Shown here in pieces: positions 43,946 through 52,456 of a stretch of 64,000 bases of DNA. Positions within the stretch are counted from its first letter, which is position 1. Each line of letters begins with the position of its first letter. Source of the stretch: an uncultured bacterium (GTDB taxonomy: Bacteria; Gemmatimonadota; Gemmatimonadetes; Longimicrobiales; RSA9); the NCBI GenBank assembly GCA_937889645.1, contig CALBZE010000024.1, positions 1 to 64,000 on the forward strand, written 5' to 3'. The translations under genes and the position numbers were made by a program. Under the pieces are notes generated by a model. It was given only the letters and a program-made list of their open reading frames with translations, did not search any database and was not told the origin of the DNA.

Positions 43946-44981
43946 TCGTTATCCGACCTCGGCGTTCGACTACGAGCTCCCACGGGACCGGATCGCGCGG
44001 TATCCGTCGCAGCGCCGCGACGAGAGCCGGCTCATGGTGCTGCATCGCGCCGGCGGCTCGATCGAGCACCGCATCTTCCGGGACCTCGCGGAGCTGGTCC
44101 CCGCGGGCGACGTCCTGGTGCTGAACGAGACGCGCGTGTTTCCGGCGCGGCTCGTCGGGCGGAAGCCGACGGGCGCCGCGGCGGAGATCCTGCTGCTTCG
44201 CCCGCTCGGGGATGGGGACGCGCTCTGGGAGGCAATCGTCCGGCCCGGCGGAAAACTCAAGCCCGGCCGGGTGGTCGAGATCGCGGACACGCTCAGCGTC
44301 GAGATCGTGGACTCGACGCCGGACGGCGGCCGGATCGTTCGGCTCGTGACTCCGCTCCCGGTCGAAGTCGCGCTCGAACTCCACGGCCGAATTCCGCTCC
44401 CGCCGTACATGGAGCGTGAGGCGGGCCCGGAAGACGCGGAGCGTTACCAGACGGTCTTTGCCCGCGAGGCCGGTTCCGTCGCCGCGCCGACGGCGGGGCT
44501 CCACTTCACGCCCGAGCTGCTCGATGCATTGCAGGCCAAGGGCGTACGCCTTGCCCGTCTGGTCCTGCACGTCGGGATCGGCACGTTCCGCCCGGTCGAG
44601 ACCGAGGATCCGAGCGAGCACCGCATGCACGCCGAGCGGTACGTGGTCCCGGAAGAGGCGGCCCGGGTGCTGAACGACACGCGTGCGGCCGGAGGCCGGA
44701 TCTGGGCCGTCGGCACGACCGTCGTCCGGACGCTCGAGACCGTCGCGGACGAGGAGGGTTGGATCCGCGCCGGGGGCGGCTGGACCGACATCTTCATCCG
44801 CCCGCCTTACCGCTTCAAGGCCGTCGACCGGCTCATCACGAACTTCCATCTGCCGCGCTCCACACTGCTCATGCTCGTCGCGGCGTTCGGCGGGTACGAC
44901 AACGTGATGCGTGCGTACGGGGTCGCGGTCGAAGAAGGCTATCGCTTCTACTCCTACGGCGACGCGATGGCGATCGTCTGA
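43929..44981 (+). CDS. queA: S-adenosylmethionine:tRNA ribosyltransferase-isomerase
   Basis: This 350-aa enzyme makes epoxyqueuosine in tRNA from preQ1 and SAM. Signatures: FDYELPRDRIARYPSQRRDESRLM, LNETRVFPARL, the AGLHFTPELLDAL region and DRLITNFHLPRSTLLMLVAAF at the end. GTG at 43929. The next gene, tgt, inserts preQ1, so the two form the expected queuosine pair. Confidence 0.95.
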   Translation: MSLAPDRYPTSAFDYELPRDRIARYPSQRRDESRLMVLHRAGGSIEHRIFRDLAELVPAGDVLVLNETRVFPARLVGRKPTGAAAEILLLRPLGDGDALWEAIVRPGGKLKPGRVVEIADTLSVEIVDSTPDGGRIVRLVTPLPVEVALELHGRIPLPPYMEREAGPEDAERYQTVFAREAGSVAAPTAGLHFTPELLDALQAKGVRLARLVLHVGIGTFRPVETEDPSEHRMHAERYVVPEEAARVLNDTRAAGGRIWAVGTTVVRTLETVADEEGWIRAGGGWTDIFIRPPYRFKAVDRLITNFHLPRSTLLMLVAAFGGYDNVMRAYGVAVEEGYRFYSYGDAMAIV

Positions 44982-45046
44982 CGCCGGTGCGGGTGGCGGC
45001 GACCCGATTTTCCCTTAAATTCTCTCGCCGTGACCCAGGACTACGG

Positions 45047-46195
45047 ATGTTCGAGTTCGATTTGATCCGCACCGCGGGTGCGGCTCGTGCGGGGGTGTTC
45101 CGGCTGCCGCACGGCGCCGTGCACACGCCCGTGTTCATGCCGGTCGGCACACAGGCGACGGTGAAGACGCTCTCGCCGGACGAGCTGGAGGCGTTGGGCG
45201 CCCAGATCATCCTCGGCAACACCTACCATCTCTTCCTGCGGCCGGGGCACGAGGTCGTGCGGGAGATGGGCGGGCTGCATGGGTTCATGCGGTGGAACCG
45301 GCCGGTTTTGACGGATTCGGGCGGCTTCCAGGTCTTCAGCCTGGCGGAGATCAACGAGGTGCGGGAAGACGGCGTCGTCTTCCAGAGCCACATCGATGGC
45401 TCGCGTCACCTCTTCACGCCCGAGCGGGTAATGGAGATCGAGCGGGCGCTCGGCGCGGACGTGATCATGGCGTTCGACCAGGTCCCGCCGGGCGATGCGG
45501 ATCGAGAGTCGGCCGTGGAGGCGCACGAGCGGACGCTGCGCTGGCTCGAGCGCTGCCGCACGCGATTCGCCGAGCTGGAGGCCGAGGGCGGCCCGCAGCA
45601 GACGCTGTTCCCGATCGTGCAGGGCGGGATGTACGCGGACCTGCGCCGGGATGCCGTCGCACGGATCCGGGAGATGGGCGACTGGCGCGGCTGGGCGATC
45701 GGCGGGCTGTCGGTCGGCGAGCCGAAGCCGGTCATGTACGAGATGCTCGAGGTCCTCGAGCCGGAGCTGCCCACCGGTGCGCCGCGGTACCTGATGGGCG
45801 TCGGGTACCCGGACGACCTGATCGAGGGGATCCGCCGCGGCGTCGACATGTTCGACTGCGTCGCACCGACGCGGAACGGCCGGAACGGGACGGCGTGGAT
45901 CGAGGACGAGGGCCAGGTGAACGTCAAGGTCGAGCGGTTCCGGACGGACCCTCGACCGCTCGACCCGGCATGCGACTGCTACACGTGCCGGAACTTCAGC
46001 CGGGCGTATCTGAGGCACCTCTTCGTCGCCGGGGAGGTGCTGGGATTGCGGTTGCTCTCGCTGCACAACGTTCGCTTCCTGGTGCGATTGGCGGAGCGGG
46101 CGCGCGAGGCGATCCTGAACGGCGACTTCGAGGGGTGGAGCGAGGACTGGCTCGGGCGCTGGCGTAGCGCCCGGTCCGCGAAAACGGGAGGATGA
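45047..46195 (+). CDS. tgt: Queuine/preQ1 tRNA-guanine transglycosylase
   Basis: This 382-aa enzyme exchanges guanine 34 of tRNA for preQ1. D90 in LTDSGGFQ is one active aspartate, DMFDCVAPTRNGRNG holds the nucleophile, and the zinc site is CDCYTC with a following histidine. ATG at 45047, 65 bp after queA; the gap contains an AT-rich TTTTCCCTTAAATT stretch that may be a promoter. Its stop overlaps yajC by 4 bases. Confidence 0.96.
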   Translation: MFEFDLIRTAGAARAGVFRLPHGAVHTPVFMPVGTQATVKTLSPDELEALGAQIILGNTYHLFLRPGHEVVREMGGLHGFMRWNRPVLTDSGGFQVFSLAEINEVREDGVVFQSHIDGSRHLFTPERVMEIERALGADVIMAFDQVPPGDADRESAVEAHERTLRWLERCRTRFAELEAEGGPQQTLFPIVQGGMYADLRRDAVARIREMGDWRGWAIGGLSVGEPKPVMYEMLEVLEPELPTGAPRYLMGVGYPDDLIEGIRRGVDMFDCVAPTRNGRNGTAWIEDEGQVNVKVERFRTDPRPLDPACDCYTCRNFSRAYLRHLFVAGEVLGLRLLSLHNVRFLVRLAERAREAILNGDFEGWSEDWLGRWRSARSAKTGG

Positions 46196-46521
46196 ACGTG
46201 GGTCTCTACAACGTGGCGCTGGTTGCACTCCAGCGGCAGGGCGCGAGCGGTGGGTTGATCTTCATGATCCAGCTCGTCGCGATCTTTGCGATCTTCTACT
46301 TCCTTCTGATCCGGCCGCAGCGGAAGCTGCAGCAGCGCCATCAGCAGATGATCGCCGGGCTCAAGCGCGGGGACGAGGTCATGACGGAAGGCGGGATCCT
46401 GGGCGAGGTCGTGCATCTGGCGGAGGATCGGGTCACGCTCAAGTCGGGCGAGTCGCGGATCGTGGTTGCGCGGGGCAAGATCGCGCGCGTCTTCACGGCC
46501 GAGGCGGCGGAGAAGAAGTAG
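46192..46521 (+). CDS. yajC: Preprotein translocase subunit YajC
   Basis: This 109-aa membrane protein has one transmembrane helix (about 22-40; FMIQLVAIFAIFYFLLIRPQ) ending in the RPQRK signature, followed by a conserved small domain (GDEVMTEGGILGEV). It belongs to the SecDF-YajC complex. secD and secF are not directly downstream here. ATG overlaps the tgt stop. Confidence 0.93.
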   Translation: MNVGLYNVALVALQRQGASGGLIFMIQLVAIFAIFYFLLIRPQRKLQQRHQQMIAGLKRGDEVMTEGGILGEVVHLAEDRVTLKSGESRIVVARGKIARVFTAEAAEKK

Positions 46522-46528
46522 CCCTTCG

Positions 46529-47026
46529 ATGGCGATTCGGGAGATTCGGATCCTGGGCGACCCGGTGTTGCGGGCACGAGCCGAGCCGGTCGCGGTCGTC
46601 GACGACGACGTCCGTACGCTCATCGACGACATGCTGGAGACGATGTACGCGGCGGATGGCGTCGGGCTGGCCGCGCCGCAGGTCGGCGTCGGCAAGCGGG
46701 TCATCGTGGTCGACGTCCGGGATCCGGACGCGCCGCCGTTCGCGCTCGTGAATCCCGAGATCGTGCAGGCGAGCGAGGAGTTGGACCGCGGCGAGGAGGG
46801 GTGCCTGAGCATCCCTGGCCTGCGGGAAATCGTCGAGCGGCCGGCGTCGGTGGTGGTGGAGGGGCTGGACCGGGACGGGAAGCCGCGGCGGATCGAGGCC
46901 ACGGGGCTCCTCGCCCGAGCGCTCCAGCACGAGGTCGACCACCTTGACGGAATCCTCTTCATCGATCGGGTCAGCCCGCTCAAGCGACAGATGCTGCTGA
47001 ACCGGTGGAAGAAGTTGCAGCGATAG
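46529..47026 (+). CDS. def: Peptide deformylase
   Basis: This 165-aa metalloenzyme removes the formyl group from nascent proteins. Motifs are GLAAPQ (46-51), EGCLSIP (C92) and QHEVDHLDG (H134, E135, H138). ATG at 46529, 7 bp after yajC. Coupled with fmt downstream, which adds the formyl group to initiator tRNA. Confidence 0.95.
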   Translation: MAIREIRILGDPVLRARAEPVAVVDDDVRTLIDDMLETMYAADGVGLAAPQVGVGKRVIVVDVRDPDAPPFALVNPEIVQASEELDRGEEGCLSIPGLREIVERPASVVVEGLDRDGKPRRIEATGLLARALQHEVDHLDGILFIDRVSPLKRQMLLNRWKKLQR

Positions 47027-47045
47027 CGAGCCGCGGGGGGCGATC

Positions 47046-47990
47046 GTGAGGGTGCTGTTCTGGGGCACGCCCGACTTCGCGATCCCATCGCTCCGGGCCC
47101 TGATCGGCGAGGGGCACGAGGTCGTGGGCGTGGTCACGCAGCCGGACCGGCCGGCGGGGCGGGGTCGCACGCTCCAGCCGCCGCCGGTCAAGGAGGTGGC
47201 GCTCGAGGAGGGGATCGAGGTGCTGCAGCCGGAGCGGCCGCGGGGCCCCGAGTTCCTGGACGCGTTGCGTCGCCTCGAGCCGGAGATCTCGGTGGTGGTC
47301 GCTTACGGCCAGATCCTGCGCCGGGAGGTGCTGGAGCTGCCGCCCCGGGGCTCGATCAACGTGCACGCATCGCTGCTCCCCGAGCTGCGCGGGGCGGCGC
47401 CGATCAATTGGGCGATCATCCGCGGCCACCGCGAGACCGGGATCACGATCATGCGGATGGTCGAGCGGATGGACGCGGGCCCGATCCTGTTGCAGGTCCG
47501 CGAGCCGATCGCGCCCGACGAGCGCGCGGGCGACCTCTGGACGCGACTGAGCGAGGTCGGCGCGTCTGCGCTGATCGAGGCGCTCGCGCTCCTCGAGATC
47601 GGGGAGCTGAAGGAGGTCGAGCAGGACGAGTCGCGCGCGACGTACGCGCCCAAGATCGGTCGGGACGACGCGCGGCTGGACTGGACGCTCCCCGCGGTGG
47701 AGCTCGACCGGTGGATCCGCGGGCTCGACCCCGTCCCCGGCGCGTGGACGACGTGGCGGGGCGAGGAGGTGAAGCTGTACCGGCCGCTCCCGGTCCCGGA
47801 CAAGGAGCACGGCGCGCCGCCGGGGACGATCCTCGAGGCGGACCCGAGCGACCCGACGCAGGGGCTGTTCATCGCATGCGGCTCGGGTGCGCTCTACGCG
47901 CGGGAGGCGAAACCCGCCGGGAAGCGGCGCATGACTTCCGCGGAGTGGGTGCGTGGGCGCGGCCCGAAGACGGGCGACCGTTTCGAATGA
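47046..47990 (+). CDS. fmt: Methionyl-tRNA formyltransferase
   Basis: This 314-aa enzyme formylates initiator Met-tRNA. It starts VLFWGTPDFAIPSLRALI and has the NVHASLLPELRGAAPINWAI active-site motif, then ITIMRMVERMDAGPIL. GTG at 47046 is 19 bp after def. Overlaps the next gene by 4 bases. Confidence 0.95.
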   Translation: MRVLFWGTPDFAIPSLRALIGEGHEVVGVVTQPDRPAGRGRTLQPPPVKEVALEEGIEVLQPERPRGPEFLDALRRLEPEISVVVAYGQILRREVLELPPRGSINVHASLLPELRGAAPINWAIIRGHRETGITIMRMVERMDAGPILLQVREPIAPDERAGDLWTRLSEVGASALIEALALLEIGELKEVEQDESRATYAPKIGRDDARLDWTLPAVELDRWIRGLDPVPGAWTTWRGEEVKLYRPLPVPDKEHGAPPGTILEADPSDPTQGLFIACGSGALYAREAKPAGKRRMTSAEWVRGRGPKTGDRFE

Positions 47991-48619
47991 CGTTGCCGCG
48001 GCTGCATCTGGTGACGTCGGACGAGGTCTTGCGCGGCGCCGGGTTCGAGGACGCGGCCGCACGGGTGATCGAGGCGTGCGGCCCGGCGGCGGCGGTCCAC
48101 CTGCGGGGACACGGGCTGACCGGCGGCGCGCTGTACGCGATGGCCGAGCGACTGGCGCCGATCGCGGCCCGGACCGGCACCCCGGTCCTGATCAACGACC
48201 GCGTGGACGTGGCGCTCGCGACCGGCGTGGCCGGGGTCCAGCTCGGCCGCCGTTCGCTCCCGGTGGCGGAAGCGCGCCGGCTGCTCGGCGTGGACGCGAG
48301 GATCGGCTACTCCGCGCACGCGCTGGACGAGGCGTCGGAGGCGGAGCGGGCGGGCGCGGACTTCGTGGTGCTGGGGACGATCTTCCCGACGCCGTCGCAC
48401 GCGGGCGATCCCGGCGCCGGGCCGGAACTCGTGAGGACGACGGTCCAGGCGGTCCGGGCGCCGGTCATCGCGATCGGCGGGATTACGCCGGAGCGAGTCG
48501 GGCTCATGCGAGACGCGGGCGCGTACGGCGTCGCGGTGCTCGGCGGTGTATGGCGCGCGGCCGACCCCGCAGAGGCGGCGCTGCGGTACCTGGATGCGCT
48601 GGAGGAGGGCACGAAATGA
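47987..48619 (+). CDS. ThiE/TenI-like thiamine phosphate synthase homologue
   Basis: This 210-aa TIM-barrel protein belongs to the ThiE/TenI family. Recognisable parts are LINDRVDVALATGVAGVQLGRRSLPVAEARRLLG, the VVLGTIFPTPSHAG loop and VIAIGGITPERV. Residues usual in true ThiE are altered: the QLREK segment reads VHLRGHG, and the FPTxTK loop reads FPTPSHAG. It may be a TenI-type isomerase or a diverged ThiE. It overlaps fmt upstream and thiS downstream. Confidence 0.75.
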   Translation: MTLPRLHLVTSDEVLRGAGFEDAAARVIEACGPAAAVHLRGHGLTGGALYAMAERLAPIAARTGTPVLINDRVDVALATGVAGVQLGRRSLPVAEARRLLGVDARIGYSAHALDEASEAERAGADFVVLGTIFPTPSHAGDPGAGPELVRTTVQAVRAPVIAIGGITPERVGLMRDAGAYGVAVLGGVWRAADPAEAALRYLDALEEGTK

Positions 48620-48831
48620 CACAGGCGACGATCGAGATCACGCTGAACGGCGAGGCGCGGCGGGTCGCGGCTGGCCGCACCGTCGCGGGGCTGCTCGGCG
48701 ATCTGGGGCTGCACCCCCGTCTGGTCGTGGTCGAGCACAACCGCGAGATCCTGGACCGCGCGCGCTACGACGCCACCGAAGTACGGGAAGGCGACACGCT
48801 CGAGCTGGTCCACTTCGTGGGGGGCGGCTGA
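48616..48831 (+). CDS. thiS: Sulfur carrier protein ThiS
   Basis: This 71-aa ubiquitin-like protein ends in VHFVGGG; the C-terminal GG is the site of thiocarboxylate formation for thiazole synthesis. ITLNGEARRVAAGRTVAGLL is the family start. ATG overlaps the ThiE-like gene, and thiG follows 33 bp later. thiF and thiH/thiO are not in the window. Confidence 0.92.
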   Translation: MTQATIEITLNGEARRVAAGRTVAGLLGDLGLHPRLVVVEHNREILDRARYDATEVREGDTLELVHFVGGG

Positions 48832-48864
48832 GCCGGGGTGATTCCCCGAGACCTGGAGGACGCA

Positions 48865-49668
48865 ATGACGACCACGACGATAGATGAGGCCTTGAAGGAC
48901 TCGCCGCTGGTGATCGCGGGGCGGGAGTTCCGCTCCCGGCTGGTGGTGGGTACCGGCAAGTATCGCTCGAACGAGGAGATGGTCCGGGCCATCGAGGCGA
49001 GCGGCGCGGAGATGGTGACCGTCGCGGTGCGGCGGGTAGACCTCGACCGGACGAAGGAGGAGGGGATCCTCTACCACCTCGACCCGGAGAAGATCTTCAT
49101 CTTGCCGAACACGGCGGGGTGCTACACGGCGGAGGAGGCCGTCCGGTACGCACGGCTCGGCCGCGCGGCCGGTCTGAACGACTGGGTCAAACTCGAGGTG
49201 ATCGGCGACCAGCGGACGCTGCTCCCGGACGTCGCGGCGACGATCGAGGCCGCGCGCACGCTCGCGGCCGAGGGGTTCAAGGTCCTGGCGTACACCAACG
49301 ACGACGTGGTCACCGCGCTGCGGCTGGAGGATGCGGGGTGCGCGGCGGTCATGCCGCTGGCCAGCCCGATCGGCAGCGGCCTGGGGCTGGTCAACCCGTA
49401 CTACATCCGCGAGATCAAGAGCCGGCTCTCGGTGCCGGTCATCGTGGATGCCGGCGTGGGGACTGCTTCGGACGCGTGCCTGACGATGGAGCAGGGCGTC
49501 GACGGGATCCTGATGAACACGGCGATTGCCGAGGCGAAGGACCCGGTGAAGATGGCGCGCGCCATGAAGCTCGCCGTCCAGGCCGGGCGGCTGGCGTATC
49601 TCGCGGGGCGGATGCCGCGCCGGGAGGTCGCGGTGCCGTCGTCGCCGACCACGGGAATGCTGGATTGA
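48865..49668 (+). CDS. thiG: Thiazole synthase ThiG
   Basis: This 267-aa TIM-barrel enzyme forms the thiazole phosphate ring of thiamine with ThiS. Motifs are SRLVVGTGKYRS, TVAVRRVDL, ILPNTAGCYTAEEAVR, KLEVIGD (with the Schiff-base lysine) and VDAGVGTASDA. I chose the ATG at 48865 because GGAGG is five bases upstream; an ATT codon nine codons upstream is not needed. Its stop overlaps the rsmB TTG. Confidence 0.95.
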   Translation: MTTTTIDEALKDSPLVIAGREFRSRLVVGTGKYRSNEEMVRAIEASGAEMVTVAVRRVDLDRTKEEGILYHLDPEKIFILPNTAGCYTAEEAVRYARLGRAAGLNDWVKLEVIGDQRTLLPDVAATIEAARTLAAEGFKVLAYTNDDVVTALRLEDAGCAAVMPLASPIGSGLGLVNPYYIREIKSRLSVPVIVDAGVGTASDACLTMEQGVDGILMNTAIAEAKDPVKMARAMKLAVQAGRLAYLAGRMPRREVAVPSSPTTGMLD

Positions 49669-50972
49669 AGGCGACGCCGGCCCGCTGGGCCGCCCTGGAT
49701 GCGTTGCGCGCGGTCCGCGGCGGCGAGCTGGCGGATCGGGCGCTCGCCCGCGTGCTCGAGCGCGTGACGCCGAGGGAGCGGCCGTGGGTGCAGGAGCTGG
49801 TCTACGGCACGTTCCGGCTCCGCGGCCGGATCGACTGGATGCTGGACCGGCTGGTCCGCCGGGGAATCGCCTCGCTCGATCCCGACATTCTCGACATCTT
49901 GCGCCTCGGTGCATACCAGCTACTGGAGATGGGGAGCGTGCCGGTGTACGCGGCCGTTTCCCAGGCGGTCGAGATGGCGAAGCGGGTGGCGGGGAAGGGG
50001 GCGGGCGGGCTCGTCAACGGCGTGCTCCAGTCACTGAACCGCGAGCGGGACCGGATCGCGTTCCCGGACGTCGCCGACGACCCCGTCGGGTACCTGTCGA
50101 CGTGGGGCTCGCACCCGCGGTGGCTGGTCGAGCGGTGGGTCGCCCGGTTCGGGCCGGCCGGGGCGCGCGAGCTGGTCGAGGCGAACAATTCCCGGCCGGA
50201 ACTGTACATCCGGCCGATACGCATACCGGTCGACGAGGCCCGCGACCGGCTGCGTGCGGCGGGGATCGATGCGGAGCATGTTCCGCTCGCGCCGGACGCG
50301 TTGCGCATCCCGTCCCCGGCAGGCGCGCGCGACGTTCTGCCGGTCGTGCCGGCGGTGGTGCAGGACCCGGCCGCGGGGCTTGTCACGCGCTACGCCGCGG
50401 TGCCGGAGGGCGCGATCGTCGCCGATCTGTGCGCGGCGCCGGGCGGCAAGGCATTGGGATTGGCAGAGCGAGCCCGGTACGTCGTGGCCGCGGACGTCTC
50501 TTTCCAGCGGATGGCGCGGGTGAGGGAGAACGCGGACCGGATCGGCGGGCTGTCGATCGGGATGCTCGTCTCCGACGCGCGCTGGCCGGCGGTCGGCGAG
50601 GTCGACCTGGTGCTCGTCGACGTGCCGTGCACCGGGACCGGCACGCTGCGCCGTCACCCGGATGGGAAGTGGCGGGTCGGTCCGACCGATCTGCCGGCGC
50701 TGGTCGAGCTGCAGCGCGAGATCCTGGACGCTGCCGCGCGCGTCGTGCGGCCGGGCGGGATCCTCGTTTATTCGACGTGCTCATTGGAGCCGGAGGAGAA
50801 CGAAGCCCAGGTGGAGGCGTTCCTCGCGCGGCACCGCGAATTCGCACCGGCCCCGCCGCCGAGCGGCACGGTCGCGGATGAACTTATCGACGCCTCGGGG
50901 AACCTCGTCGTGCTTCCGCAGGCGCTGGGCGTCGACGGCGCGTTCGCCGCGCGCCTGTGCAGGGAGAGCTGA
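49665..50972 (+). CDS. rsmB: 16S rRNA (cytosine-967-C5)-methyltransferase RsmB
   Basis: This 435-aa protein has an N-terminal NusB-like RNA-binding domain (about 1-135) and a C-terminal SAM methyltransferase with VADLCAAPGGKALGLAE, catalytic cysteine motifs VDVPCTGTGTL and STCSLEPEEN. The start is a TTG at 49665 overlapping the thiG stop (TTGA); no later ATG keeps the NusB domain. Length is normal. Confidence 0.9.
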   Translation: MKATPARWAALDALRAVRGGELADRALARVLERVTPRERPWVQELVYGTFRLRGRIDWMLDRLVRRGIASLDPDILDILRLGAYQLLEMGSVPVYAAVSQAVEMAKRVAGKGAGGLVNGVLQSLNRERDRIAFPDVADDPVGYLSTWGSHPRWLVERWVARFGPAGARELVEANNSRPELYIRPIRIPVDEARDRLRAAGIDAEHVPLAPDALRIPSPAGARDVLPVVPAVVQDPAAGLVTRYAAVPEGAIVADLCAAPGGKALGLAERARYVVAADVSFQRMARVRENADRIGGLSIGMLVSDARWPAVGEVDLVLVDVPCTGTGTLRRHPDGKWRVGPTDLPALVELQREILDAAARVVRPGGILVYSTCSLEPEENEAQVEAFLARHREFAPAPPPSGTVADELIDASGNLVVLPQALGVDGAFAARLCRES

Positions 50973-50975
50973 ACG

Positions 50976-51683
50976 ATGCTGGGGGAATCGATTCGCCGTC
51001 GACGACATATGGATCACGAGACCCGGCCGCCCGCCGGGCCGCGGCCCCGCATGCGCTGGGAGCGCTGGGTCCTGTCCGGCCTGGCCGCGGTGGCGCTGAG
51101 CTTCGGCGCGGGGTACGTCGTTGCCACGCAGGTGATCTTCCCTGTGCCCGAGACGACGCAGGAGGACGCCGCATCGGTCGCGGTGCCGCGCCTGATCGGC
51201 AAGGAGCTGACGGTGGCCCAGGGCGAGGTCGAGGCGCTCGGCCTGGCCGTCGGCCGGGTCCGCTGGCTCCCCCACCCGGAGCAGCCGGCCGGCACGGTCC
51301 TGGCCCAGGACCCGCTCCCCGGCCAGCGTCTGCGGAGCGGCGCCGAGGTGCGTTTCGCCGTCAGCTCCGGTCGCGCCCAGGCCCGGGTTCCGGACGTGAT
51401 CGGGCTGCCGTTCGACGCCGCCACGCAGATCGCCCAGCGGATGGGCTTCGAGGTGAACCGTCGCACGGAGCAGCGCACCGGGCCGGCCGGCTACGTCATC
51501 GACGTGCAGCCGCGCGTCGGCACGGAACGCGTCCTTCCGGCGTCCGTCACGTTGATCGTGAGCACGCCGCCGCCGGTCGTCCTCGACAGCGTGCGCGTCC
51601 CGGTCGAGGACTTCGACGCGCCTACGGCGCCTGTCGTTCCCACGACGCCCGGCCCGGGCGGCAACGGATTCACGGGCCGCTGA
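50976..51683 (+). CDS. Membrane-anchored PASTA-domain protein
   Basis: This 235-aa protein has a basic N-terminus, one transmembrane helix (about 30-50), two PASTA repeats (about 67-132: VPRLIGKELTVAQGEVEALGL; 135-197: VPDVIGLPFDAATQIAQRMGF) and a Pro-rich tail. PASTA domains usually bind peptidoglycan muropeptides on kinases or PBPs. Here no catalytic domain is attached. ATG at 50976 is 3 bp after rsmB; a second ATG at 51009 is possible. Confidence 0.85.
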   Translation: MLGESIRRRRHMDHETRPPAGPRPRMRWERWVLSGLAAVALSFGAGYVVATQVIFPVPETTQEDAASVAVPRLIGKELTVAQGEVEALGLAVGRVRWLPHPEQPAGTVLAQDPLPGQRLRSGAEVRFAVSSGRAQARVPDVIGLPFDAATQIAQRMGFEVNRRTEQRTGPAGYVIDVQPRVGTERVLPASVTLIVSTPPPVVLDSVRVPVEDFDAPTAPVVPTTPGPGGNGFTGR

Positions 51684-51695
51684 TTCGGGAGCCCG

Positions 51696-52454
51696 ATGGA
51701 GAGTGGACCCGTGCGCTTCCTTTGGGATCTGCTGGCCCGGAACTGGACGATCAAGCTGACGGCGCTGCTGCTCGCGGTGCTGCTGTGGACGATCGTCAAG
51801 GCGGACGAGCCGACGCGGGTGCCGATCGCGGATGTGCCGATCGAGGTGGCGCTCCGCGATCCGGGCTGGATCCTCGCCGCCGAGCCCACGCCGCCCACGG
51901 CGACGGTCGTGTTCTCCGGGCCGATCGGTGAGGTCGTGCGCCTGGCCGTCGCGCGCCCGCGCGTGGTCGTGCCGGTCGACGAGGTCACCGACTCGGTCGA
52001 GGTGCGCCAGCTCCGGACCGGGTGGGTCCAGCTCGACGGCGACCTGACGCGAACACGTATCGAAGACGTCCGCCCGGGCGCAGTGCTGCTCACCTTCGAA
52101 CGGCTGACCACCCGGCTGGTCCCGGTCACGGTCCGCACGCGCGGCGGGCTGCCGCCCGGCCTCGATTTCGCCGCGCCGATCCGTGTCGAGCCGCCGGCGA
52201 TCCGCGTGAGCGGGCCGCGCCAGGAGATCGAAGCCATCGACTCCGTCGTCACGACGCCGGTCGAGCTGGACGGCCTGCGCGGTTCGGTCGTGATCGGCGC
52301 GGCCATCGACACCGCCGGGCTTCGCGGCGTGATCCTCTCCCCGTCCGAGGTCGACATCATCATCCAGGTCACCGCAGCGGCGCCGCCGCCGCAGCAGCAG
52401 GATACCGCCCTGCTCGGGCGGCCGGCTGGGCGCGACCGCGACGGAACCGACTGA
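51696..52454 (+). CDS. YbbR-like domain protein
   Basis: This 252-aa protein has an N-terminal membrane helix (about 17-37; NWTIKLTALLLAVLLWTIV, the YbbR signature) and two to three YbbR beta repeats (about 40-225), ending in a Gln/Pro-rich tail. In Firmicutes such proteins (CdaR) regulate the diadenylate cyclase CdaA, but no cyclase gene is in this window. ATG at 51696, 12 bp after the PASTA gene. Confidence 0.82.
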   Translation: MESGPVRFLWDLLARNWTIKLTALLLAVLLWTIVKADEPTRVPIADVPIEVALRDPGWILAAEPTPPTATVVFSGPIGEVVRLAVARPRVVVPVDEVTDSVEVRQLRTGWVQLDGDLTRTRIEDVRPGAVLLTFERLTTRLVPVTVRTRGGLPPGLDFAAPIRVEPPAIRVSGPRQEIEAIDSVVTTPVELDGLRGSVVIGAAIDTAGLRGVILSPSEVDIIIQVTAAAPPPQQQDTALLGRPAGRDRDGTD

Positions 52455-52456
52455 CC

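Noticed and set aside
43900..45050. preQ1 riboswitch upstream of queA or tgt
   Set aside because: queA overlaps the gene before it, and the 65-bp gap before tgt shows no pseudoknot-like preQ1 pattern.
47900..49700. TPP riboswitch for the thiS/thiG genes
   Set aside because: The thi genes start by 4-base overlaps or short gaps inside a running operon; I found no room and no thi-box-like sequence upstream.
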